Of a stretch of DNA of 64,000 nt, positions 37,354-46,462 are shown one piece after another (the stretch's first letter is position 1; each line of letters opens with the position of its first letter). The notes beneath the pieces are model-generated. The model had not been told where the DNA came from. It worked only from the letters and a program-made list of their open reading frames with translations, and ran no database searches. Source of the DNA: Frigidibacter sp. (lineage in GTDB: Bacteria; Pseudomonadota; Alphaproteobacteria; Rhodobacterales; Rhodobacteraceae); contig NZ_JAUYTT010000001.1 of NCBI RefSeq assembly GCF_030695035.1, positions 124,001 to 188,000 of the forward strand, in the 5' to 3' direction. Both the position numbers and the translations under genes were made by a program.

Positions 37354-37731
37354 AGCGCCCTGCCTCCGCCCTTGTTTTGCTGCCCCATCAACGCCGGTCT
37401 CGGCCACGCTTGGCCGATTGCCGACAGTTTGTGGCTTTTCTGACGCACTAGCACAAAACGCGAACGTTCGCCAGCGACAAGGCGCACCTTCGCACTTGCA
37501 GCAAAGCCGCCACACATTCTGCCCGAAAGCGACATTCCGGATCGCCATTTCGACAGGTTTCACGGGCAGTTTTGCCCGTTGTGAATATCCCGTGAACGGC
37601 GCCTGCGAGCCATGCAGCGGCAGCATGACGACCATGCCTTTGCCCATCTTGCGTTATAAAACCGCCCAGCCTATTTGCGGTTCACGAAGCACGATGCTTC
37701 CGAATTACGCACTTTATGAAGGACTAAAATC
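37354..37731. other. Intergenic region between divergent ruvC and the DUF1127 gene
   Basis: 378 bases without a supported gene. It holds a perfect 12-base palindrome GCGAACGTTCGC (37460-37471), a 7-bp hairpin ACGGGCA-GTTT-TGCCCGT (37562-37579), and a weak promoter-like pair TTGCGT/TATTTG with 17-base spacing (37649-37677) ahead of the DUF1127 gene. Confidence 0.6.
37451..37465 (-). promoter_or_regulatory. Near-consensus alphaproteobacterial LexA (SOS) box upstream of ruvC
   Basis: On the minus strand the sequence is GTTC-N7-GTGC, one base away from the GTTC-N7-GTTC box used by LexA in alphaproteobacteria. It lies about 98 bases upstream of the ruvC start. ruv genes are SOS-regulated in many bacteria. 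A single mismatch in a short motif makes this a suggestion only. Confidence 0.3.
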
Positions 37732-37926
37732 ATGGCCGCCTTTGAAACGAACCGCATGGCTGCCGCGGGCGCCGGTGTCGGTCTCGCGGGTCGGCTCTTT
37801 GCCGCTTTTGCCGCATGGAACGATGCGCGCGTGACCCGTAAGGCGCTGTCGCGTCTGTCGGACCGCGAACTGGACGATATCGGTCTGTCGCGCAGCGACA
37901 TCGACGCGATCAGCGCCCGGGGCTAA
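37732..37926 (+). CDS. DUF1127 small basic protein
   Basis: A 64-residue protein with the DUF1127 signature near the C-terminus, RKALSRLSDRELDDIGLSRSDI (split as two adjacent helices). DUF1127 proteins are short, Arg-rich and frequent in alphaproteobacteria. CcaF1 of Rhodobacter sphaeroides is an RNA-binding member linked to stress and sRNA turnover. A similar role here is inference. GAAGGA lies 10 bases before the ATG. A terminator follows at 38001, so it is a single-gene unit. The CCTCCTCCC-type motifs of the CcsR sRNAs are not seen downstream. Confidence 0.88.
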   Translation: MAAFETNRMAAAGAGVGLAGRLFAAFAAWNDARVTRKALSRLSDRELDDIGLSRSDIDAISARG

Positions 37927-38000
37927 CACCCGGGAACACTCTCGCAGTGGCGGGCCTCATAGCCCCTGCCTGGCGCGGGTGACGACGACGATCTGAAGAC

Positions 38001-38040
38001 AGGGCCGTGGCAGAGACATCTGCACCGGCCCTTTGTCTTG
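38001..38040 (+). terminator. Terminator after the DUF1127 gene
   Basis: Stem AGGGCCG/CGGCCCT (38001-38007 with 38026-38032) continues, after a 2-base mismatch, with GCAGA/TCTGC and a GACA loop. TTGTCTTG follows. Confidence 0.7.
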
Positions 38041-38110
38041 TTGGGGCTTTGTGTTTTCGGGCCTTGGCGTATACCGGCCGAAGCCACCCCAAACCTCGCC
38101 GCGGGTAATT

Positions 38111-38302
38111 CGGGTGGGAACAGGCGAGGCACTGCCTCGCCCCCGCCCGTGCGTGACGGACGCTCCCGGTGCCATCGGCAACATGAGACCGTGTGAGGCC
38201 AGCGCCCGCCAAGGGCAGGGCGGGCGCTGGCCGGGCCCTTTGGGGGCCCGTCCGGTGCAGGATGCTATGGCACCGCGTGGCGAAGGCGATGGCCTTCGCC
38301 AA
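38111..38302. repeat. Dispersed repeat family A, copy 1
   Basis: About 190 bp that reappear, in the same orientation, at 51552-51762. Shared blocks in order are GGCGAGGCACTGCCTCGCCC with CCGCCCGTGCG, then AGCGCCCG, GGGCGGGCGCTGGCCGGGCC, GCCCGTCCGGTGCA, and GGCGAAGGCGATGGCCTTCG. Several blocks are palindromic (GCGAGGCA-C-TGCCTCGC and GGCGAAGGC-GATG-GCCTTCGCC). No transposase is present. The minus strand carries an open frame through both copies, but it is probably not coding. The gap 37927-38383 holds only this repeat and the terminator. Confidence 0.85.
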
Positions 38303-38383
38303 TGCGACCGGCGGAGTCGGAGGGCGCTCGTCCGCCCCAGTCCGAAGATCAGCCGCGGAGCCGTATAGGCCCGCGCGCGCTAG

Positions 38384-39259
38384 TCAGCCCGCCAATTTCT
38401 TCATCACCAGCGTCGTCCACTCGCCCAGCTCATTGCGCGCCGCAACCTCGAACCCGTTCTCCAGATAGGCCGCGACCGTCTCATCCGCCTGCGGGTTGAG
38501 GATGCCCGACAGCACCGCATAGCCGCCCGCGCCGATATGCGCCGCCATGTCGGGCGCCAGCTCGATCAGCGGGCCCTTCAGGATATTGGCGAAGACGAGG
38601 TCATAGGGCGCAGCCTCGGCATGGCGGGGATGCTCGAACCCCGCCGCCTCGAAGCACTCCACCCGGCCAGCCAGATTGTTCGCGGTGACATTCGCCGCCG
38701 CCGTCTCGACAGCGATCTGGTCGAGGTCCGAGGCCATGATGGTGCCCGGCCAGATCCGCGCCGCCGCCATCGCCAGCACCGCCGTGCCGCAGCCGATATC
38801 CGCCACGTTGCGCCCGACAAAGCCGTCCGTCGCCAGCCGGTCCAGCGCCAGCAGGCAGCCCTGCGTCGTGCCATGATGCCCGGTGCCGAAGGCCATCGCC
38901 GCCTCGATCAGCAGCGGCTCGGCATCGGCCGGAACCTTCTCGGCATCATGCGCGCCATAGATGAAGAACCGCCCCGCCACGATCGGGTGCAGATCGCGCC
39001 GCACATGCGCAACCCAGTCGGTCTCGGGGATCTCCGACACCGCGAAGGGCGCTGCGCCAAAGGCCATCGCCAGGATCGCCAGCTGCGTCTCGTCGGGCTG
39101 CTCGAGGAAGTAGCCCCCCACCTCCCAACGGCCCGAGCCATCCTCGATCTCGAACACGCCGACCCCGGTCGGTTCCGGCGTCAGGTCTTCGAGCGCCTCG
39201 CCCAGGGCCTCGGCCGGTTCGCGGCCGTCAAGCGTGGTCAGCGCGGTGAAGGTGGTCAT
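38384..39259 (-). CDS. prmA: Ribosomal protein L11 methyltransferase
   Basis: A 291-residue SAM-dependent enzyme that trimethylates L11. The N-terminal substrate domain is followed by [20 protein letters not shown], motif [21 protein letters not shown], acidic post-[17 protein letters not shown] and the catalytic loop [17 protein letters not shown]. The length matches the family. The stop is 81 bases from repeat A. It is not closely linked to other ribosomal genes here. Confidence 0.95.
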   Translation of the reverse strand: MTTFTALTTLDGREPAEALGEALEDLTPEPTGVGVFEIEDGSGRWEVGGYFLEQPDETQLAILAMAFGAAPFAVSEIPETDWVAHVRRDLHPIVAGRFFIYGAHDAEKVPADAEPLLIEAAMAFGTGHHGTTQGCLLALDRLATDGFVGRNVADIGCGTAVLAMAAARIWPGTIMASDLDQIAVETAAANVTANNLAGRVECFEAAGFEHPRHAEAAPYDLVFANILKGPLIELAPDMAAHIGAGGYAVLSGILNPQADETVAAYLENGFEVAARNELGEWTTLVMKKLAG

Positions 39260-39340
39260 GGCTTGGGCTCCGGGGTTGGGTCGGGCCTGCGATAGGCCCG
39301 GGCGCTTGCTGCGTCAAGCGCTGGAGAGGCGGCCGAGGCC

Positions 39341-39388
39341 GGGGGCGCTGCCCCCGGACCCCCGGGATATTTGGGCCAAAACGAAGGG
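39341..39388 (+). repeat. Dispersed repeat family B, copy 2
   Basis: GGGGGC-GCT-GCCCCC hairpin, then GGACCCCCGGGATATTTGGG and CCAAAACGAAGGGC. It lies in the 216-base gap between the prmA start and the msrA stop and matches copy 1 (16203) nearly base for base in its second half. Confidence 0.9.
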
Positions 39389-39475
39389 CAAGAGCGGGAA
39401 TGCGCCGCCGATTCCTGAGCGTTTCGGTTTGCATATGCCATATGTATGGCTTCTGTATGGATTCTGTATCCTGCC

Positions 39476-40129
39476 TCAGGCGGTCAAGCCGATGGGGCAG
39501 GACACGCCGGTGCCACCGATCCCGCAATAGCCGTCCGGGGTCTTGGCGAGGTATTGCTGGTGGTACTCCTCGGCGTAGAAGAACTCCGGCGCCGGCAGGA
39601 TCTCGGTGGTGATGGCGCCGTAGCCGGCGGCCGCAAGGCGTGTCCCATAGACCACGCGGCTGGCTTCTGCCGCCTGCTGCTGCGCGTCCGAGAAGGTGTA
39701 GATGCCGCTGCGATACTGCGTGCCGCGGTCATTGCCCTGGCGCATTCCCTGCGTGGGATCATGGTTCTCCCAGAAGGTTTTCAGAAGCGATTCGAAGGAG
39801 ATAACGGCGGGATCATAGATCACCCGCACCACTTCATTATGCCCGGTGAGGCCCGAGCAGACCTCCTTGTAGGTGGCATTCGGGGTCAGCCCGCCGGCAT
39901 AGCCCACCATCGTCACCCAGACGCCGGGCAGGTCCCAGAACTTGCGCTCCACCCCCCAGAAACAGCCCATGCCGAAGACGGCTTCCTCCATCCCCTCCGG
40001 CACCGGCCCGGTCAGCGGGCGGCCGTTCAGGAAATGGGTCTCGGCGGTCGGGATCGGCTCTGCGCGGCCCGGCAACGCCTCGGCCAGGGTCGGAAGGTCG
40101 GGTTTGCGTCCGAAGAGGGCATTCAGCAT
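39476..40129 (-). CDS. msrA: Peptide methionine sulfoxide reductase MsrA
   Basis: A 217-residue MsrA that reduces S-methionine sulfoxide in proteins. The catalytic Cys is C56 in [32 protein letters not shown] with further Cys, and [14 protein letters not shown], are family signatures. The resolving Cys residues are in [17 protein letters not shown] at the C-terminus. There is an extra N-terminal stretch of about 50 residues, as in other proteobacterial members. It is divergent from the sigma/anti-sigma fusion gene. Confidence 0.95.
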   Translation of the reverse strand: MLNALFGRKPDLPTLAEALPGRAEPIPTAETHFLNGRPLTGPVPEGMEEAVFGMGCFWGVERKFWDLPGVWVTMVGYAGGLTPNATYKEVCSGLTGHNEVVRVIYDPAVISFESLLKTFWENHDPTQGMRQGNDRGTQYRSGIYTFSDAQQQAAEASRVVYGTRLAAAGYGAITTEILPAPEFFYAEEYHQQYLAKTPDGYCGIGGTGVSCPIGLTA

Positions 40130-40284
40130 GATGGGCTCCTGTTCTGGGGTTGCCCCCTATGTAGGGCGGGCGGTGCTTTCCTGCCAGTGGGGGCCAGCAC
40201 CGCGCGGGTTGCGATGGACCTGGCGGGGGGACTGGCCTTACACTTGATCCAGCGCGCCGCAGAGCGTGGGCAGGACCACAGCAC

Positions 40285-41421
40285 ATGACACATCTGGACG
40301 ACATCCGCGCGATGATCCCCTCGCTGCGCCGCTTCGCGCGGGCGCTGGTGCAGGACCGTGCCGCCGCCGACGATCTGGTGCAGCGCTGTCTGGAGGTTGC
40401 GCTGGCACAGGGCGCGCCGGGGCAGGACCTGCGCGGCTGGCTGTTCGGCCTTCTGCTGGGGATGCAGCGGGAGGGCGAGGCGCCTGCGCCTTTGGCCCGG
40501 CTACCGGAAGATCAGCGGTTGGCGCTGCTGCTGGTGGCGGTGGAGGGGCTGACGCTGGCCGAGGCCGCGACGGCGCTGGAGGTGTCCGAGGGCGCGCTGG
40601 TGTCCCGGCTGGGCCGGGCGCGGGAGATGCTGCGCGAGGGGCCTCGTCCCAGATCGCGGGTCGCGGGCAAGGCCGCGCTCGGCGACATAGCGCTGTTGGC
40701 CTGGCGGTATGGCAGGCTCTCGGCCGACGAGGAGGCGGGGTTCCCGGCGCGGCTGGCGGCGGACCCGGCGGCGCAGGCCACGCTGGCGGAGTGGGACCGG
40801 CAGGATGCGGCGCTTGCCCTGCTCCACCCGGTGGTGGCGGAGCCGGTGCCGGAGCGGATGCTGGCGCTGTTCGCCAAGGCGCCGGTGCGGCAGGCCCGGC
40901 CTCGCCGTTGGCGCCCGATCGCCGCCGCCCTTGCCCTACTGGCGATGGGTGCTGCGGGGGGCTGGGGCGCCGCGTGGTGGATGCAGCCCCGGCAAACCGC
41001 CGAGCTGCCGATGCTGGCCGCCCTGCGCGCCCATGACGCTTATGCGGATGTCGCCCGGCCGGCCGAACTCGGCTCTGAGCGGATCGACTACGTGACTGGC
41101 TGGCTCTCGACCCGCCTCGGTCGCCCCTTCGCCTTGCCCGATCTGGGGGCGTTCGGCTTTCATCCTGTCGGGGGCCGCCTGCTGCCGGATGCAAGCGGCA
41201 CCGCGGCCGTGCTGGTCTATGAGAACGGGCCGGGCGAGCGGCTGACGCTGTTCGCCGCCCCCCAGCCCGGAACCGGGGGCACGGCCTTTGGTTTCCTCGA
41301 GGAGGGGGCGACCCGGGGCGTGTGGTGGGCGCAGGGTGGCTTTGGCTATGCGGTGGCGGGCGAGATCGCGCAGGACGTGCTGCGCAAGATCGCCATTGCC
41401 GCCAAGGAGCAGCTGAGTTGA
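40285..41421 (+). CDS. Fused ECF-type sigma factor and membrane anti-sigma factor
   Basis: A 378-residue protein in one unbroken frame. Residues 12-60 look like a shortened sigma region 2 (LRRFARALVQDRAAADDLVQ, LRGWLFGLLLG). Residues 71-117 are a sigma region 4 helix-turn-helix (LPEDQRLALLLVAVEGLTLA, EVSEGALVSRLGRAREMLRE). Residues 126-200 resemble the N-terminus of Rhodobacterales anti-sigma factors (LAWRYGRLSADEEAGFPARL, AAQATLAEWDRQDAALALL). A membrane helix spans 210-232, then a periplasmic domain (YVTGWLSTRLGRPFALPDLG, TAAVLVYENGPGERLTLF). No zinc motif HxxxCxxC is seen. The two halves are usually separate neighbouring genes. The fusion may tie the sigma part to the membrane, or the sigma part may act as a membrane DNA-binding regulator. 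Confidence 0.8.
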   Translation: MTHLDDIRAMIPSLRRFARALVQDRAAADDLVQRCLEVALAQGAPGQDLRGWLFGLLLGMQREGEAPAPLARLPEDQRLALLLVAVEGLTLAEAATALEVSEGALVSRLGRAREMLREGPRPRSRVAGKAALGDIALLAWRYGRLSADEEAGFPARLAADPAAQATLAEWDRQDAALALLHPVVAEPVPERMLALFAKAPVRQARPRRWRPIAAALALLAMGAAGGWGAAWWMQPRQTAELPMLAALRAHDAYADVARPAELGSERIDYVTGWLSTRLGRPFALPDLGAFGFHPVGGRLLPDASGTAAVLVYENGPGERLTLFAAPQPGTGGTAFGFLEEGATRGVWWAQGGFGYAVAGEIAQDVLRKIAIAAKEQLS

Positions 41422-41442
41422 GGCGGGCTAAAGGACGCCGGG

Positions 41443-43638
41443 CTACAGAAAACTCTGCGGGTCGATATCCACCGCCAGCCGCAGGTTGTTCGGCGGCTTC
41501 ATCTGCCCGATCCACTCCGCCAGTGCCGCCTGTAGCGGAGCCGCCTTGTCGGCCTTGACCAGCAGCCGCACCCGGTGGCGGCCCCTCACCCGCGCAATCG
41601 GCGCGGGCGCCGGCCCCCAGACCTGCGCCCCGATCCGGCGCAGCGGGCCGTCGCGCCGCGCCAGTTCCGCGCCGAAATCGAACACCGCCTGCAGGTCGGG
41701 CGAGGACAGGATGATCCCCGCCATCCGCCCGTAGGGGGGCATCCCCGCCACCCGCCGCTCTGCCGCCTCGGCGCGCCAGAAGGCTTCCTCGTCGCCTCCC
41801 AGAATGGCGCGGATCACCGCGTGCTCGGGCTGGAAGGTCTGCAGCAGCGCCACGCCGGCTTTGGCCCCGCGCCCCGCCCGGCCCGCCACCTGCCGCATCA
41901 ACTGAAAGGTCCGCTCGGCCGCCCGCAGGTCGGAACCTTGCAGGCCAAGGTCGGCGTCGATCACTCCCACCAGCGTCAGTAATGGAAAATTGTGTCCCTT
42001 CGCAACCAGTTGCGTGCCGATGATGATGTCGGCCGCGCCCTCGGCAATCTCGAGGATCCGCGCCTTCAGCGCCCGGGCGGAGCCGAACAGGTCCGAGGAC
42101 AGCACCGCCACCCGCGCATCCGGAAACTTCGCCGCCACCTCTTCGGCCAGCCGCTCCACCCCCGGGCCAACCGGCGCCAGCTTGCCCTCCACCGCGCAGG
42201 AGGGGCAGGCGAGCGGGATCGGCCGGCTGTCGCCGCATTGATGGCAGACCAGCCGCTTCAGGAACCGATGCTCCACCATCCGCGCGTCGCATTGCACGCA
42301 GCCGATCTGGTGCCCGCAGGCGCGGCAGATGGTGACGGGCGCATAGCCGCGGCGGTTGAGGAACAGCAAGGATTGCTCCCCCGCCGCCAGCCGCGCCTTC
42401 ACCGCCCCCGCCAGCGTGGGCGAGATCCACTGATCCCCCGGCAGCGTTTCGGCGCGCATGTCAATGGCCCGCATCTCGGGCAACTCCGCCACGCCAAAGC
42501 GCGCGCCAAGGTCGATGCGGGCATATTTCCCGGCCTCGGCATTGGCCCAGCTTTCGAGGCTGGGCGTGGCCGAGGCCAGCACCACCTGCGCGGAACACAG
42601 CGATGCGCGCAGCACCGCCATGTCGCGGGCATTGTAGAGGACGCCATCCTCCTGCTTGTAGGAGCTGTCATGCTCCTCATCCACGATGATCAGCCCAAGG
42701 TCGCGGAACGGCAGGAACAGCGCGGACCGCGCGCCGACCACCAGCTGTGCATCGCCCTGCCCGACCATGCGCCACAGCCGCCGCCGTTCGGTCTGCGTGG
42801 CGCCCGAGTGCCATTCGGCGGGGCGCGCACCGAACCGCGCCTCCACCCGCGTCAGGAACTCCGCCGTCAGCGCAATCTCGGGCAGCAGCACCAGCGCCTG
42901 CCGGCCCATCGCCAGGCACTCCGCCACGGCCTCGAGATACACCTCGGTCTTGCCCGACCCGGTGACGCCCTTCAGCAGCGTGGTGCCATAGCCGCCACCC
43001 TGCACCGCCGCGCGCAGCTGCACCGCCCCCGCCGCCTGATCGCCGGACAGCTCCTTGCCGGGCAGGGACGGGTCGAGCCGCGGATAGGGCAGATCGCGCG
43101 GGGCCTCCTCCTCCAGCACGGCGCCAACCTTCACCAGCCCCTTGACCACGCTGGTCGTCACCTCGGCCGCCGCCGCCAGTTCCGACAGGGTCAGCGCCGC
43201 ACCGCCGAAGGATTGCAGGGCATCGAGCACGCGGGCCCGCGCCTCGGTCATCCGCGCGGGCTCCGTCCCGGCCAGCCGGTAGACGCGCCGCGGCCCCGGC
43301 GCCTCCCCCAGCCCCGGGCTTCGCGTTGCCAGCCGCAGCATCGCGGGGGGCGGGGTCAGCGTATAGTCGGCGGCGCGCAGCAGGAAGCTGCGCAGCTCTG
43401 CCCGCATCGGTGCCGCATCCAGCACCCGGTTCACCGCGCGCAGCTTGGCCAGATCGAACCCGCCCTCGCCCGGCCCCCAGACCACGCCCGGCACCAGCCG
43501 CGGCCCCAGCGGCACCACGACAAAGGCGCCCTCGGCGCAGCCGCCTTCCGGCGCGCGGTAATCCAGCGGCCGGCCGATCGGCTCTGCCGTCAGCACTGCG
43601 ACCCGGGCCCCCTCGGGGAAGAACGTACCTTCATCCAC
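41443..43638 (-). CDS. priA: Primosomal replication restart helicase PriA
   Basis: A 731-residue helicase for replication fork restart. The N-terminal DNA-binding domain ([20 protein letters not shown]) is followed by Walker A GVTGSGKT (224-231), [12 protein letters not shown], the zinc-binding insertion with paired Cys ([30 protein letters not shown]) and [23 protein letters not shown] at 43638 was chosen because the family N-terminus begins right there. An ATG at 43719 would leave only 5 bases to the divergent fsa start. Confidence 0.94.
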   Translation of the reverse strand: MDEGTFFPEGARVAVLTAEPIGRPLDYRAPEGGCAEGAFVVVPLGPRLVPGVVWGPGEGGFDLAKLRAVNRVLDAAPMRAELRSFLLRAADYTLTPPPAMLRLATRSPGLGEAPGPRRVYRLAGTEPARMTEARARVLDALQSFGGAALTLSELAAAAEVTTSVVKGLVKVGAVLEEEAPRDLPYPRLDPSLPGKELSGDQAAGAVQLRAAVQGGGYGTTLLKGVTGSGKTEVYLEAVAECLAMGRQALVLLPEIALTAEFLTRVEARFGARPAEWHSGATQTERRRLWRMVGQGDAQLVVGARSALFLPFRDLGLIIVDEEHDSSYKQEDGVLYNARDMAVLRASLCSAQVVLASATPSLESWANAEAGKYARIDLGARFGVAELPEMRAIDMRAETLPGDQWISPTLAGAVKARLAAGEQSLLFLNRRGYAPVTICRACGHQIGCVQCDARMVEHRFLKRLVCHQCGDSRPIPLACPSCAVEGKLAPVGPGVERLAEEVAAKFPDARVAVLSSDLFGSARALKARILEIAEGAADIIIGTQLVAKGHNFPLLTLVGVIDADLGLQGSDLRAAERTFQLMRQVAGRAGRGAKAGVALLQTFQPEHAVIRAILGGDEEAFWRAEAAERRVAGMPPYGRMAGIILSSPDLQAVFDFGAELARRDGPLRRIGAQVWGPAPAPIARVRGRHRVRLLVKADKAAPLQAALAEWIGQMKPPNNLRLAVDIDPQSFL

Positions 43639-43724
43639 GCCGGGCACCCCATGCAAACGGGGGTTTCGGCACCGGCCTGGTTGCGGTATCAGGACGGCGC
43701 CCCTTTCTTTGCAGGACACCCCCC

Positions 43725-44378
43725 ATGAAATTCTTCGTCGATACCGCCGATGTGGCCGCCATCAAGGAACTCAACGACCTTGGCATGGTCGATGGCGTGA
43801 CCACCAACCCGTCGCTGATCCTCAAGTCGGGCCGCGACATCATCGAGGTCACCAAGGAAATCTGCGACATGGTCGAAGGCCCGGTCTCGGCCGAGGTTGT
43901 GGCTCTGGAAGCCAAGGACATGATCGCCGAAGGTCTGAAACTCGCCAAGATCGCCCCCAACATCGCGATCAAGGTGCCGCTGACCTGGGCCGGCCTGACC
44001 GCCTGCAAGGCTTTCGCATCCGAAGGCCACATGGTCAATGTCACGCTGTGCTTCTCGGCCGCGCAGGCGATCCTGGCCGCCAAGGCCGGCGCGGCATTCA
44101 TCTCGCCCTTTATCGGCCGTCTGGACGATATCAACCTCGACGGCGTGCAGCTGATCGACGATATCCGCACCATCTATGACAATTACGATTTCGATACCGA
44201 GATCCTGGCAGCCTCGATCCGCAACGTGAACCACATCACCGATGTGGCCCTGGTCGGCGCCGACGTGATCACCGCGCCGCCCGCCGTCATCAAGGCGATG
44301 GCGAACCATATCCTGACCGACAAGGGGCTGGAGCAGTTCACCGCTGATTGGGCGAAGACCGGGCAGAAGATCCTCTGA
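43725..44378 (+). CDS. fsa: Fructose-6-phosphate aldolase/transaldolase (TalC type)
   Basis: A 217-residue class I aldolase of the short transaldolase group. It opens [16 protein letters not shown], has [15 protein letters not shown], and the Schiff-base Lys is K83 in [30 protein letters not shown] and [19 protein letters not shown] are also family-typical. It may act as transaldolase in the pentose phosphate pathway or as fructose-6-phosphate aldolase; sequence alone does not settle this. CAGGA precedes the ATG. A terminator follows. Confidence 0.93.
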   Translation: MKFFVDTADVAAIKELNDLGMVDGVTTNPSLILKSGRDIIEVTKEICDMVEGPVSAEVVALEAKDMIAEGLKLAKIAPNIAIKVPLTWAGLTACKAFASEGHMVNVTLCFSAAQAILAAKAGAAFISPFIGRLDDINLDGVQLIDDIRTIYDNYDFDTEILAASIRNVNHITDVALVGADVITAPPAVIKAMANHILTDKGLEQFTADWAKTGQKIL

Positions 44379-44401
44379 CCTCTCGCGCTTCGTGAATGAC
44401 A

Positions 44402-44440
44402 GGGCCCGTCGCATTGCTTGTGGCGGGCCTTTTGCTTTCT
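44402..44440 (+). terminator. Terminator after fsa
   Basis: GGCCCGTCGCA pairs with TGTGGCGGGCC around a TGCT-type loop (two G-T pairs), followed by TTTTGCTTTCT. It lies 24 bases after the fsa stop. Confidence 0.8.
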
Positions 44441-44480
44441 GCTCTTCGCCCGGAATCAAGGCGCTTCAGCGCCACCGGGC

Positions 44481-44510
44481 AGCGCCCGTCCGCCCCCGCG
44501 GGCGGGCGCT
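44481..44510. repeat. GC-rich hairpin in the fsa/DUF484 gap
   Basis: AGCGCCCGTCCGC (44481-44493) pairs with GCGGGCGGGCGCT (44498-44510) across CCCC, with one G-T pair. It has no T tract. The gap 44379-44718 otherwise holds the fsa terminator and a putative promoter. Confidence 0.7.
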
Positions 44511-44655
44511 ACTCAACCGTTCCGCGTAGAACTACGGTGGAGGTAGGCCGCACCATAAACCGCCTAGAACGAGCGTTGCAGCGCCCACCCGGCGGACCGG
44601 CGCCGCCCTCTGTCTGTGCAGGCCGAACCAACTTCCTCACGCAACCTTCACAGCA

Positions 44656-44684
44656 TTGTTTCAACGCCCCCCTGCCTGTATGCT
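44656..44684 (+). promoter_or_regulatory. Possible promoter for the DUF484-xerC operon
   Basis: TTGTTT (44656-44661) and TATGCT (44679-44684) are spaced by 17 bases, and lie 35 bases before the DUF484 ATG. Both boxes are partial matches to the sigma-70 consensus. Confidence 0.35.
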
Positions 44685-44718
44685 CCCCCCAGAAGCCCCG
44701 AACGGACGGACCCGAGCC

Positions 44719-45426
44719 ATGGCCGAAAGCGCCCCCATCGACCAGCCGCTGCGCGACAGGATCATCTCGCAACCCGAGGTCATCCTCGAGGACCGCGACC
44801 TGATGCGTGCGCTGATCGCCGCCAACGAACGGGCGATGGGCGCCAATATCGTCGATCTGCGCGGCATCGCGATGGAACGGCTCGAGGCGCGGCTGGACCG
44901 GCTGGAGGATACCCACCGTTCCGTCATCGCCGCCGCCTACGAGAATCTCGCCGGCACCAACCAGATCCATCGCGCCGTCCTGCGGATGCTGGAGCCGCTG
45001 AAGTTCGAGGATTTCCTGCTGGCGCTTGGCACCGACCTGGCCGAGATCCTGCGGCTCGATGCGGTGCGGCTGGTGCTGGAAACCGTGCAGGCCGGCGATG
45101 ATCCGGCGCTGGCGCGGGTGGGCGCGGTGCTCTGCGTGGCTGAGCCGGGCTTTGTCGAGGCCTACCTCCGCGGCCCCCGCAACGGCGTGATGCGGCCCGT
45201 GGTATTGCGCCAGACCCATCCCTCCGCCGACGGCGTCTATGGCGACAAGGCCGGCTGGATCCGCTCCGAAGCCGCGATCCGGCTGGATCTGGGCGACGGG
45301 CGCTTGCCGGCGATGCTGGTCCTCGGCTCGGAAGACCCGCACCATTTCAAGCCGACGCAGGGCACCGACCTGCTGGCCTTCTTCGCCGGCGCGTTCGAGC
45401 GTGCGATGCGGCGCTGGCTGGCGTGA
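44719..45426 (+). CDS. DUF484 family protein
   Basis: A 235-residue DUF484 protein, a GAF-like domain protein regularly found directly upstream of xerC in proteobacteria. It opens with a helical segment (IDQPLRDRIISQPEVILEDRD, adjacent pieces) and has a GAF-like core (DDPALARVGAVLCVAEPGFV, AAIRLDLGDGRLPAMLVLGS, DPHHFKPTQGTDLLAFFAG). The biochemical function is unknown. The GTG of xerC overlaps its stop by 4 bases, so the two are coupled. Confidence 0.93.
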   Translation: MAESAPIDQPLRDRIISQPEVILEDRDLMRALIAANERAMGANIVDLRGIAMERLEARLDRLEDTHRSVIAAAYENLAGTNQIHRAVLRMLEPLKFEDFLLALGTDLAEILRLDAVRLVLETVQAGDDPALARVGAVLCVAEPGFVEAYLRGPRNGVMRPVVLRQTHPSADGVYGDKAGWIRSEAAIRLDLGDGRLPAMLVLGSEDPHHFKPTQGTDLLAFFAGAFERAMRRWLA

Positions 45427-46346
45427 GCCTGTCGCTGACGCCCGCAGTGCGCGATGCGCTGCAGGCCTGGCTGTCGCATCTGGCCGCGCTGGACGGGGCC
45501 GCGGAGAACACCGTCACAGCCTATCGTACCGATGTCGTCGGCTTCCTGAGCTTCCTCGGCCAGCACTGGGACACCGCCCCCGGCACCGCCGCCCTCGCCG
45601 CGATCACCCAAGCCGACCTGCGCGCCTGGATGGCGGCAGAGCGCAGCCGCGGCGTCGGCGCGCGCTCCCTCGCCCGCGCCCTCTCCTCGGTCCGCAGTTT
45701 CTACCGCTGGCTGTCCGACCGTGAGGGCTTTGACGCCACCGTCGTCCTCGGCGCCCGCAGCCCGCGTTTCAAGCGCCCGCTGCCACGCCCGTTGGCCGAG
45801 GATGCGGCCCGCGCCATGATCGGCATGGTCGAGGATCAGGCCCGCGAGCCTTGGACAGCCGCCCGCGACGCCGCGGTGCTGACGCTGCTCTGGGGCTGCG
45901 GGCTGCGGATATCGGAAGCGCTTGGCCTGACCGGCGCCGATGCGCCCTTGCCGCCCGTGCTGCGGATCATCGGCAAGGGCGGGCGAGAGCGGATCGTGCC
46001 AGTGCTGCCCGCCGCGCGGGATGCGGTCGCCGAATACCTGCGGCTCTGCCCCCATCCCGCCGCCCGCACCGCCGCCCTGTTCCGCGGCGTGCGCGGCGGC
46101 GCGCTGAACCCCCGGCAGGTGGCCCGCGCAATGGAACTGGCGCGCATGAGCCTCGGCCTGCCCGCCACCGCCACGCCCCACGCCCTGCGCCACAGCTTCG
46201 CGACGCATCTGCTGGCGGCGGGCGGCGATCTGCGGGCGATCCAGGAGCTTCTGGGCCATGCCTCGCTGTCCACGACGCAGGCCTACACGGCGGTGGATTC
46301 GGCGCGGCTGATGGAGGTCTATGCGGCGGCCCATCCACGGGCTTGA
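45423..46346 (+). CDS. xerC: Site-specific tyrosine recombinase XerC
   Basis: A 307-residue recombinase that with XerD resolves chromosome dimers at dif. The N-terminal SAM-like core-binding domain (1-105) is followed by the catalytic domain with R162 (CGLRISE), K185 (GKGGRER), H253 and R256 (PHALRHSFATHLL), H279 (ELLGHASLSTTQ) and nucleophile Y288. The start is GTG inside the DUF484 stop. All catalytic residues are present. Confidence 0.96.
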   Translation: MSLSLTPAVRDALQAWLSHLAALDGAAENTVTAYRTDVVGFLSFLGQHWDTAPGTAALAAITQADLRAWMAAERSRGVGARSLARALSSVRSFYRWLSDREGFDATVVLGARSPRFKRPLPRPLAEDAARAMIGMVEDQAREPWTAARDAAVLTLLWGCGLRISEALGLTGADAPLPPVLRIIGKGGRERIVPVLPAARDAVAEYLRLCPHPAARTAALFRGVRGGALNPRQVARAMELARMSLGLPATATPHALRHSFATHLLAAGGDLRAIQELLGHASLSTTQAYTAVDSARLMEVYAAAHPRA

Positions 46347-46355
46347 TGGGGCGGG

Positions 46356-46394
46356 GACTCGGGGCAGCGACTCGGGGCAGCGACTCGGGGCGGG
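46356..46394 (+). repeat. Three tandem 13-bp repeats after xerC
   Basis: GACTCGGGGCAGC occurs at 46356-46368 and 46369-46381, and a third copy changed at the end follows at 46382-46394. It lies 10 bases after the xerC stop and could vary in copy number. Confidence 0.85.
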
Positions 46395-46462
46395 GGCAAC
46401 GGCTTCTTAACGGGTCGCGATGCACAGTGCGGAGCATGTTCCCAAACCAGAAGGGTTTTCCG

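Noticed and set aside
37910-38302. Minus-strand 130-codon frame through repeat A, with a similar frame through the second copy near 51760
   Set aside because: Similarity between the two frames is explained by the DNA repeat; no ribosome binding site and no recognised domain.
40627-40680. Possible frameshift or missing stop between the sigma and anti-sigma halves
   Set aside because: Both halves are in the same frame with a plausible linker and nothing in the sequence hints at an error; kept as one gene, with a check proposed.
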